Shown: positions 1 through 5,353 of the stretch, one piece after another
Position numbering within the stretch: position 1 is the first letter of the stretch
Layout: each line of letters starts with the position of its first letter
Origin: Anaerolineae bacterium
GTDB lineage: Bacteria; Chloroflexota; Anaerolineae; Anaerolineales; Villigracilaceae
Direction of reading: 5' to 3'
Length of the DNA stretch: 5,353 nucleotides
Assembly: GCA_003141915.1 (NCBI GenBank)
Contig: PLNY01000284.1
Coordinates: forward strand, 1-5,353
The notes under the pieces: model-generated
Database searches by the model: none
What the model was told of the DNA's origin: nothing
Seen by the model: only the letters and a program-made list of their open reading frames with translations
Translations under genes and position numbers: made by a program

Positions 1-163
1 TTTTCCCTCCCGAAAGCACGCGCCAATCCCTCAGGCAATCCTTGTCGTGCCAGAGCTTGGCTTCGTAAGCCTGTTGTCCTTTTTTATTCTCGTGCAAGCA
101 ACCACAAATCGCGCACGAGAAAACTTTGAAAGTCTCGGATCTGTTCGCGCAATCGTTTGTTGG
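1..163 (-). CDS. Possible partial Cys-rich small protein, N-terminus undefined
   Basis: On the minus strand, one frame is open from just after a TGA (164-166) to the window start, 54 codons, and continues outside. It encodes a zinc-ribbon-like stretch, FSCAICGCLHENKKGQQAY, followed by WHDKDCLRDW; the spacing is Cys-x2-Cys-x-Cys with a later His and Cys. The residue composition looks like real protein rather than a shadow frame. There is no ATG or GTG start before the Cys motif; the first plausible start is a TTG inside it. An overlapping minus-strand frame (84-266, weak TTG start) ends just past this point, so a frameshift between the two frames could have broken a single divergent gene. I do not recognise the family. 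It may be a decayed remnant or chance; confidence is low. Confidence 0.25.
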
Positions 164-202
164 TCAGCATTTCGGGGCGCGGATCAACGTAATGATGGGA
201 TG

Positions 203-237
203 TGGCGCGGGTGTCTCGCCTGACCCGAACCGCGCCA
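203..237. repeat. Perfect 8-bp inverted repeat upstream of the methyltransferase gene
   Basis: TGGCGCGG (203-210) is matched exactly by its reverse complement CCGCGCCA (230-237), with a 19-base spacer. It lies 46 bases upstream of the dcm start codon and just upstream of the putative -35 element. There is no T-tract on either side, so it is a poor intrinsic terminator. It could be an operator for the operon or a hairpin, but an 8-bp GC-rich repeat can also arise by chance. Confidence 0.4.
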
Positions 238-249
238 ACCATGTGGGGG

Positions 250-277
250 TTGCATTTTTCCACCAAACCTGTATTTA
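250..277 (+). promoter_or_regulatory. Putative sigma70-type promoter of the four-gene operon
   Basis: TTGCAT (250-255) and TATTTA (272-277) are separated by 16 bases and resemble -35 and -10 elements. A start site about seven bases after the -10 would fall at about 284, the A of the dcm ATG, so the transcript would be leaderless or nearly so. This fits the absence of any Shine-Dalgarno sequence before dcm. It is inferred from motif similarity only. Confidence 0.35.
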
Positions 278-283
278 TTCCGT

Positions 284-1342
284 ATGGCTCTGAAGGCGAT
301 TGACTTTTTCTGCGGTGCTGGCGGAATGAGCTATGGCCTCGCCCGTTCCGGCGTCAAAATCCTTGCGGGAATTGATTGCGATCCCGCCTGCAAGGCAACC
401 TACGAGCACAACAACAAGCCCGCTTGTTTTCTGGAGCGGGACATCGCGACGCTGCACCCGATTGAATTGGCTACCGAACTCGGAGTCGAACGAAATGACG
501 ATGATCTGATTCTGGTCGGGTGCAGTCCATGCCAATTCTGGAGTAAAATCAACACGGATAAAACCAAAAGCCAAAAGAGCGCCTTTCTGCTCCGCGAATT
601 CGAGCGTTTTGTTGATTGGTTCAATCCGGGTTTTGTGGTGATTGAGAATGTGCCGGGGCTGTTGACCAAAAAGAAGCAAACCATCCTTCCCCAATTTAAG
701 AACTTCCTTGAGTCAAACGGTTATGCGTATGCACATGCTGTGATCAATGCGAACCGTTACGGTGTGCCACAGAAACGAAAACGCTACTTGCTCATCGCCA
801 CGCGCCTGCTTGAAAAAATCGAACTGCCGAAGGGGCGGAAAAATCCGCGACTGATTGTTCGGAACTTTTTGGGCGTTAAAAATGGTTTCCGACGCATCAG
901 TGCCGGGCACAAAGACAAAACGCAATTCCTGCATACTGCCGCCAAACTATCCGCCGATAACCTGCGGCGGATGCGAACCACTCCTAAAAACGGCGGGACA
1001 CGCGCCAGTTGGAAAGACGACCCCGATTTGCAGATTGAAGCCTACGAAGGCAAAGATGAAATCTTTCGGGACGTTTACGCCCGGATGTATTGGGATAAAC
1101 CCGCACCGACCATCACGACTCGTTTCAATAGTTTTTCCAACGGACGATTTGGGCATCCAACACAGAATCGAGCGATTTCACTCCGTGAGGGAGCAACTTT
1201 GCAAACTTTTCCGAAAAGATATGTTTTTAAGGCGACAAACGAGTTTACAATCGCACGTCAAATCGGCAATGCTGTGCCCCCAGCATTGGCCAAACGATTG
1301 GGCTGTCACCTTAAAAAAATCCGGACGCAAAATGCCTGCTGA
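284..1342 (+). CDS. dcm: C5-cytosine DNA methyltransferase
   Basis: This 352-residue cytosolic enzyme should transfer a methyl group from S-adenosylmethionine to carbon 5 of cytosine in a specific DNA site. The family motifs are present in order: motif I FFCGAGGMSYGL (residues 8-19, cofactor binding), motif IV SPCQ with nucleophile Cys83, motif VI ENVPG (121-125), motif VIII QKRKR (163-167), motif IX REGATLQTFP (301-310) and motif X GNAVPP (328-333). The stretch between VIII and IX, roughly residues 170-290, is the target-recognition region; it is short and its recognition site cannot be read from sequence. Motif IV continues as Q-F-W-S rather than the more usual Q-x-F-S. The start ATG puts motif I at the usual distance, and no Shine-Dalgarno is visible. 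The stop codon lies 11 bases inside the next gene, implying coupled translation. Partnership with vsr suggests the modification arm of a restriction-modification or mismatch-protection pair. The symbol dcm is used in the generic family sense; orthology to E. coli Dcm is not claimed. Confidence 0.95.
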   Translation: MALKAIDFFCGAGGMSYGLARSGVKILAGIDCDPACKATYEHNNKPACFLERDIATLHPIELATELGVERNDDDLILVGCSPCQFWSKINTDKTKSQKSAFLLREFERFVDWFNPGFVVIENVPGLLTKKKQTILPQFKNFLESNGYAYAHAVINANRYGVPQKRKRYLLIATRLLEKIELPKGRKNPRLIVRNFLGVKNGFRRISAGHKDKTQFLHTAAKLSADNLRRMRTTPKNGGTRASWKDDPDLQIEAYEGKDEIFRDVYARMYWDKPAPTITTRFNSFSNGRFGHPTQNRAISLREGATLQTFPKRYVFKATNEFTIARQIGNAVPPALAKRLGCHLKKIRTQNAC

Positions 1343-3518
1343 CAAAAAACCTGCCCCTGAAAAGGTTCTCTTTCGGTTGCATCCTCGCGTTTTCGCGTCG
1401 CTGGGCATGGGCTTGGTAACGAATGACATCGTGGCGTTGATTGAGCTAGTAAAGAATTCTTACGATGCATTTGCCTCTCGCGTTGATGTTCGATTCCAAA
1501 CAGATGCCGTTGGCAAAGTATCCTCCATCGAAATTCAAGATGATGGTGAAGGAATGACCGACGACCTGATTCGTGACGTTTGGTGCGAAGTGGCTACACC
1601 ATACCGCACGATCGAGCCTATTCGGAAGCATGGACGAGAACGCCGCCGTGTTTCTGGCGAGAAGGGTTTGGGGCGTTTATCCGCAGCGCGGCTAGGAAAC
1701 TGGCTTGAAATGTTGACCCAAGCCGAAGGCGAGTCGTGTTGGCAAGTGCTGGTGGATTGGACGGGTTTAGCAGAGTCAAAATCACTGGAGACGTGCTTTG
1801 TCGAAATGACGAAGTACTCAGAGGCATCACCGTTTCAGAAATCAGGTACACTGTTGAAAATTGCGGAGATCAACGGGAGGTGGGAAGAAAAGGATTTCCA
1901 ACAACTTGAGAAGAATTTGTCTCGCTTGGTGTCGCCTTTCGCGAATTTGAAGGACTTTTCCATCACGCTTACTACGCCACAAGAAGGAACTGCAAACTCT
2001 CGTACGGTGGAGATTGAAACTCCGGCGTATCTTGATCGGCCTCCCTACCGTATTTCCGGCTCTGTGGACGGCAATGGGAAAGCCACGCTCGAATACATAT
2101 ATTCGTTACCGCCGGCAAAACGGCAACTGAAACAAACAAGGCAGCTTGAAAGTACAAACCTGCGCGAGCAGATCGCAAGGAACAAGGAAGCTGGAAAAAA
2201 GGAATTAGCGACAACGATTTGTGGGCCGTTTGAGTTTGAAATTCGTGCCTGGGATATTGGTCCTGATGCAATTGAAAATTACGCTGGGCGATTGAACCTT
2301 GATCGGTCGTCCAAACGCATCAGGAATGATATCACGACACACTCGGGGGTTTCATTGTACCGTGACCATATTCTCGTCCTTCCCAAGTCTGACAAACTTC
2401 GCGACTGGGTTGGTCTTGATATTCGCCGTATCAGCCGCGTGGGGCATCGGCTCGCGACCAATCAAATTATTGGATATGTCTTGGTCGGGAAGAAGGAGAA
2501 TCCGCTGATCGAAGATACAAGTGACCGGGAGCGGTTAGTGGAAAATGAAGCGGCGGTTGAATTTCAAGAACTCGTTAAGGAAATGGTCGGGGTTCTTGAA
2601 GACGAACGGGCAAAAGATCGGTTCACTGCTGACCATAAAGAACCACCGTTCAAAGATCTATTCGCCGAACTTAGAGCACCTGAAGCGATTGAAGCGATTC
2701 AAAAGGGCATCGAAAGAGGTGATCCGCCATCGAAATTGCTGCCGTTGGTTCGAAAGCATAGTGAACAACTGCAAAAGACTACCGAGCAACTGGAACAGCG
2801 AGTGATTTATTACAGCAGGCTTGCAAGCCTCGGCATGATGGCAGGCGTCATAGTTCACGAAGTTCGCAACCACACTTCGTCAATCAATCTGCTCATCCAA
2901 AGCGCGAAAAACTTTCTTTCAAATTCATCTGACCACACAGCGTTGGAAAGACTTGAGGCAGATTTGACGCTCGCGGACGGTGCGCTTGGTGCATTGGCCC
3001 GCATTGCTGATCACTTTGCCCCGCTTGCCAGCCGCGCAACGAAGGGTCACAAGGCCGAGGCGCTACTTGAACAAACTGTGGCCGATGTTATGGAAAATCG
3101 GAAGCAATTCGTCGAGAAATACGGAATCGAGTTCAATCATTTGACTACGAATACCCGCGTTGCCGTCAATCCCGGCGAATTGTTCACCGTTATTTTTAAC
3201 GTCGTTGATAATGCCATTTATTGGCTCGCTAATTCCAAAAACGAAAAGCGTGAGATTAAGTTCAGGACGACTAGATTCTCCAATAACAAAAGAATTAAGC
3301 TGGAGATTCACGATTCCGGGCCGGGGATCGAAGATGGATACGAGGAGAAAATATTCTGGCCGGGTATCACGAGAAAACGAGAAGGCATCGGTATGGGCTT
3401 GACCGTAGCATCAGAAATTGTTTCGCAGTACGAGGGAAGAATGCAGTTAATACAACCGGGTAATTTGGGCGGAGCTAGCTTTGCTTTCGATTTGCCTATT
3501 TGTCCTGAAAGCAAATGA
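1332..3518 (+). CDS. Hsp90/MORC-like GHKL ATPase fused to a histidine kinase
   Basis: This 728-residue protein contains two separate GHKL ATP-binding modules. The N-terminal module has the N-box ELVKNSYDA (Glu38, Asn42, Asp45), the G1 box DDGEGM (70-75) and a lid segment GEKGLGRLS (109-117). It is followed by an S5-like stretch running to about 400, with conserved-looking GVSLYRDHILVLP (339-351) and NQIIGYV (377-383). A probable coiled coil near 470-498 leads to a dimerisation/phosphotransfer helix with the H-box HEVRNH (His509, predicted phosphorylation site). A second ATPase follows: N-box NVVDNA (623-628), DSGPG (661-665), an F-box-like IFWPGI (674-679) and G2 box GIGMGL (685-690). No signal peptide or membrane span is visible, so the kinase is cytosolic and any signal is probably internal. 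The frame stays open upstream to 855, but that part overlaps the motif-rich end of dcm and the recognisable homology begins at about residue 15 from the 1332 ATG, so this start is preferred. It shares ATGA with the receiver gene that follows, its presumed phosphotransfer partner. MORC-like GHKL ATPases are known associates of restriction-modification genes; the signalling role is inferred. Confidence 0.9.
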   Translation: MPADKKPAPEKVLFRLHPRVFASLGMGLVTNDIVALIELVKNSYDAFASRVDVRFQTDAVGKVSSIEIQDDGEGMTDDLIRDVWCEVATPYRTIEPIRKHGRERRRVSGEKGLGRLSAARLGNWLEMLTQAEGESCWQVLVDWTGLAESKSLETCFVEMTKYSEASPFQKSGTLLKIAEINGRWEEKDFQQLEKNLSRLVSPFANLKDFSITLTTPQEGTANSRTVEIETPAYLDRPPYRISGSVDGNGKATLEYIYSLPPAKRQLKQTRQLESTNLREQIARNKEAGKKELATTICGPFEFEIRAWDIGPDAIENYAGRLNLDRSSKRIRNDITTHSGVSLYRDHILVLPKSDKLRDWVGLDIRRISRVGHRLATNQIIGYVLVGKKENPLIEDTSDRERLVENEAAVEFQELVKEMVGVLEDERAKDRFTADHKEPPFKDLFAELRAPEAIEAIQKGIERGDPPSKLLPLVRKHSEQLQKTTEQLEQRVIYYSRLASLGMMAGVIVHEVRNHTSSINLLIQSAKNFLSNSSDHTALERLEADLTLADGALGALARIADHFAPLASRATKGHKAEALLEQTVADVMENRKQFVEKYGIEFNHLTTNTRVAVNPGELFTVIFNVVDNAIYWLANSKNEKREIKFRTTRFSNNKRIKLEIHDSGPGIEDGYEEKIFWPGITRKREGIGMGLTVASEIVSQYEGRMQLIQPGNLGGASFAFDLPICPESK

Positions 3519-4642
3519 GCGCTCCCTCTTTTATTCTCATCGTTGAAGACAACGAGGCGCACGCTGAATCGCTCAAACGAACCATAGAACGGAGTATTCC
3601 CGGCGTAGCCGTGGCGGTGCGCAAACGGGATTTTGCGAAAGCATTAGACGACTTGTATCAATGTCGGCCTGACGTATTCATTGTCGATCTCTACGAAGAT
3701 GCTTATGTGGCCGATCCCATCCAAGGTCCAAAATTATGTCAGCAAATTTGGAACAAGCGATTTCGTCCTTTGATTGTCCATTCTGCATTTGATGCTGATC
3801 CGCACATTGACGCCCCGCTCGCACTGCATCCGTTTTACAAATTCATTTCGAAAGCCCCTGTGAACTGCGTGGAACAAGTCGCAGCGCAGGTAAAAGAATT
3901 TCTCTCGTATGCGGACGCCATTCGGCAAGTGGAAGACGAGGTTCACGCGGTTCTGCAAACCGTCATTCAAGATACAGCGGGAACAATTTGGAAAATTCCG
4001 GGCCAAAAAACTCCTTCTCAAACATTGATGCGAAGCGCACGTCGGCGGGTTGGAGCGATGATGGATCTAAAACAATTGGTTTCAGGTGAGTCCGTCCTTT
4101 GCTGGGAGCAGTACATTGTACCACCGCTGGAGGCGGATTTACTGATGGGCGATATTTTGAAGCTCGACCACGTCGCGCCAACAGACGCATCCGCTTATCG
4201 GGTCGTGCTCACGCCATCCTGTGATTTGGTGCGCCATAACGGGAAGGCAAAGGTAGCAACGATTCTGGTTGGCAGTTGTGTTGACGCGAAGGATTTTTTT
4301 AGCGGAGCTCAGTTACGGAAGACAGATAGTGCGGCAGATTTGAAAAAGCAGTTGGAGAGAATCCTCACACAGCCGCAGATAAATGGCTATTGTCCACTGC
4401 CAGCCTATCCGGGTCTGTGGCCTGACATGGCGATTAAACTGCGTGACACAGAGTTTGTGAAGTTTGATGAAGTATTCGGTGCAGCAGAAAACCGGAAATT
4501 TAATCGGGTAGCGTCAATTGATAGTCCTTTTAGGGAGCAGATTGCTTGGGCGAATATGCAAATTGCATCCCGACCGGCGTTGCCTGATCGAGAGATCGGA
4601 CTTTGGGTTGAAAGCATCCTCAAGGCTGTCGGGGTGCAATAG
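3515..4642 (+). CDS. Receiver-domain response regulator with unrecognised output region
   Basis: The first ~130 of 375 residues form a CheY-like receiver domain: FILIVEDNE carries the acidic pair Glu11/Asp12, FIVDLYE carries the phosphoacceptor Asp58, VHS has the switch Ser90, and FISKAP has Lys113. All residues needed for phosphorylation are therefore present. A helical linker (about 117-160) leads to an output region of about 215 residues with no winged helix, helix-turn-helix, GGDEF, EAL or HD-GYP signature that I can see. Recognisable blocks in it are IVPPLEADLLMGDIL (201-215), YRVVLTPSCDLV (228-239), the GLWPDM segment near 300, and a C-terminal block with DSPFREQIAWA and RPALPDRE. These look like conserved family motifs, but I cannot assign an activity. 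The start ATG overlaps the kinase stop by ATGA, so the two proteins are likely made in matched amounts, with the kinase His509 as probable phosphate donor. Because a DNA-binding fold is missing, phosphorylation more likely controls a protein partner in the same operon than transcription. The receiver assignment is firm; the output role is unknown. Confidence 0.85.
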   Translation: MSAPSFILIVEDNEAHAESLKRTIERSIPGVAVAVRKRDFAKALDDLYQCRPDVFIVDLYEDAYVADPIQGPKLCQQIWNKRFRPLIVHSAFDADPHIDAPLALHPFYKFISKAPVNCVEQVAAQVKEFLSYADAIRQVEDEVHAVLQTVIQDTAGTIWKIPGQKTPSQTLMRSARRRVGAMMDLKQLVSGESVLCWEQYIVPPLEADLLMGDILKLDHVAPTDASAYRVVLTPSCDLVRHNGKAKVATILVGSCVDAKDFFSGAQLRKTDSAADLKKQLERILTQPQINGYCPLPAYPGLWPDMAIKLRDTEFVKFDEVFGAAENRKFNRVASIDSPFREQIAWANMQIASRPALPDREIGLWVESILKAVGVQ

Positions 4643-4658
4643 CCGCATCACCAAGCCG

Positions 4659-5072
4659 ATGGGTGACATTTACTCAAAAGCGAAGCGGTCGGAGGTGATG
4701 TCGCAGATTCGCGGACGCGGGAACAAGGACACGGAATTGGCGCTGGCGAAATTATTGCGGCGGCATGGCATCACCGGCTGGCGGCGCAATCAGCAAGTTT
4801 TTGGCAAACCGGATTTCATATTTCGGAAGGCTCGACTGGCTGTTTTCGTAGATGGCTGTTTCTGGCATGGCTGTCCCAAGCACGCTACGAAGCCAAAGAA
4901 CAACCGGGCGTTCTGGCGGCGCAAACTGGCGGGGAATAAAACCCGTGACCGGGCCGTGGACCGCGTCTTGCGGCGGGAGGGCTGGCGGGTGGTGCGGATT
5001 TGGGAACACGAGCTTGCGAAGAAAACCGAACTGCGATTGTTAAGGCGACTCCGCCGTTCGTTGAAGAAATGA
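4659..5072 (+). CDS. vsr: Vsr-family (very short patch repair type) DNA endonuclease
   Basis: The 137-residue product matches the Vsr family over its whole length (E. coli Vsr is about 156 residues). It has the typical N-terminal segment RSEVMSQIRGRGNKDTELAL with conserved Glu26, the catalytic Asp in GKPDF (Asp52), the VDGCFWH block (64-70, with His70), the RD pair at 96-97 and the GWRVVRIWEHE C-terminal strand (108-118). By alignment with E. coli Vsr, His64 of the active site is Asp65 here. The zinc ligands would be Cys67, Cys72, His75 and His117 instead of the E. coli Cys/His/Cys/Cys set, a variant I recall as common in homologues. Classical Vsr nicks 5' of a T:G mismatch arising from deaminated 5-methylcytosine at Dcm sites; in defence loci the fold may also act as the restriction nuclease. 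The 4659 ATG is chosen because the family N-terminus starts there, although the frame is open upstream to at least 4518. It lies 16 bases after the receiver gene without a clear ribosome-binding site. GC is about 59%, above its upstream partners, and the protein is very Arg/Lys-rich. Confidence 0.93.
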   Translation: MGDIYSKAKRSEVMSQIRGRGNKDTELALAKLLRRHGITGWRRNQQVFGKPDFIFRKARLAVFVDGCFWHGCPKHATKPKNNRAFWRRKLAGNKTRDRAVDRVLRREGWRVVRIWEHELAKKTELRLLRRLRRSLKK

Positions 5073-5077
5073 TTTGA

Positions 5078-5335
5078 TCAGGCATCCACCACGATCATCA
5101 AGCTTTCCTGAGGGTCGTTCGGCGCAGTTCGCTTCGCTCGGATGGATTTTCTCCTTTCGGTATTTTGCTCATCGTAACGCAGCCATTTTTCAACCGGCCA
5201 GTCCTCGACCATTTCGATTCGATCCGCCGCCCACTGGCAGTATTCGGCGCTTGAATCGCAGCCCTTCCATTGCCGTTTCAACTGCTCCGCCACCACCGCC
5301 GTCGTGCCGGAACCAAGGAAAGGATCAGTACACCA
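5078..5335 (-). pseudogene. C-terminal fragment of a beta-class N4/N6 DNA methyltransferase, interrupted
   Basis: Reading leftward from 5335, the frame gives DPFLGSGTTAVVAEQLKRQW, the S-adenosylmethionine-binding motif I of amino-methyltransferases. It continues with GCDSSAEYCQWAADRI and a charged tail with EKWLRYDEQNTERRKSIR, typical of the C-terminus of stand-alone DNA-methyltransferase genes in which the catalytic (S/D/N)PPY motif comes first. That motif would lie beyond the window at higher coordinates. A TGA at 5336-5338 interrupts this frame only four codons before motif I. The neighbouring frame reads QADEMMVY and then stops at TGA, and the usual roughly 10-15 residues before DPF are missing. 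A frameshift plus small deletion, or sequence error at a contig end, would explain this. A short 72-codon frame could start at GTG 5294-5296 but would lack motif I, so it is unlikely to be an independent gene. It converges on vsr, ending 5 bases from the vsr stop, with no terminator between them. Confidence 0.65.
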
Positions 5336-5353
5336 TCATTTCATCGGCTTGTC

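Noticed and set aside
275..694. Long minus-strand open frame of 139 codons opposite the methyltransferase gene
   Set aside because: It mirrors a motif-complete coding frame on the other strand and shows no domain of its own; it is a shadow frame.
855..1331. Upstream extension of the kinase frame by 159 codons to an earlier ATG
   Set aside because: This stretch lies entirely inside the methyltransferase gene, whose motifs IX and X are encoded there in another frame. Recognisable kinase-family sequence starts only after the 1332 ATG.
2545..2805. Plus-strand 86-codon open frame within the kinase gene
   Set aside because: It lies wholly inside the kinase in another frame, with a Lys/Arg-rich composition typical of out-of-frame reading.
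4518..4658. Longer Vsr start 47 codons upstream
   Set aside because: It would overlap the receiver gene by 125 bases and adds residues with no family resemblance; the Vsr N-terminus begins at 4659.
5073..5077. Terminator between vsr and the convergent methyltransferase fragment
   Set aside because: Only five bases separate the two stops, and no hairpin with a T-tract is visible around them.
4652..5351. CAAGCCGATG at 4652-4661 repeated inverted at 5342-5351
   Set aside because: A single 10-base match about 690 bases apart, partly explained by both copies encoding Lys-Pro-Met. It has no other repeat or mobile-element structure around it, so it is treated as chance.
1..5353. CRISPR array, tRNA, rRNA, insertion sequence or integrase
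   Set aside because: No spaced direct repeats, tRNA-like cloverleaf, rRNA sequence, transposase motif or terminal inverted repeats were found on reading through the window.

Overview
The window is bacterial DNA carrying a compact restriction-modification or defence locus. Four plus-strand genes lie head to tail and fill almost everything from 284 to 5072: a C5-cytosine DNA methyltransferase (284-1342), a 728-residue cytosolic protein joining an N-terminal Hsp90/MORC-like GHKL ATPase to a C-terminal histidine kinase (1332-3518), a receiver-domain protein with an unrecognised output region (3515-4642), and a Vsr-type endonuclease (4659-5072). The junctions are an 11-bp overlap, a 4-bp ATGA overlap and a 16-bp gap, so the four are very probably one operon with translational coupling. 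A tail-to-tail neighbour begins 5 bp beyond vsr: the C-terminal piece of a beta-class amino-DNA methyltransferase on the minus strand, broken by a stop codon just before its motif I and running toward the window end.

The first 283 bases hold no convincing intact gene. They contain a possible Cys-rich reading frame leaving the window on the minus strand, a perfect 8-bp inverted repeat, and a sigma70-like promoter placed so that the dcm message would have almost no leader.

Functionally the locus looks like a methylate-and-cut system with a built-in signalling module. The methyltransferase would mark host DNA and the Vsr-fold nuclease is the only visible DNA-cutting candidate. The double-GHKL kinase and its cognate receiver protein would carry a signal between them. 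GHKL ATPases of the MORC/paraMORC group are known partners of restriction-modification genes. What stands out here is that such an ATPase is fused to a complete histidine kinase and is followed by a receiver protein with all phosphorylation residues but no recognisable DNA-binding output domain. How the signal is used is not visible in the sequence.

The taxon cannot be fixed. The genes are ordinary bacterial families. None of the four has a clear Shine-Dalgarno sequence, as is common in lineages that rely little on it. Base composition is mosaic: by hand count about 44% GC in the C-terminal part of the kinase, 52% in the receiver gene, 59% in vsr and 56% in the methyltransferase fragment. This fits a horizontally assembled defence-island segment.
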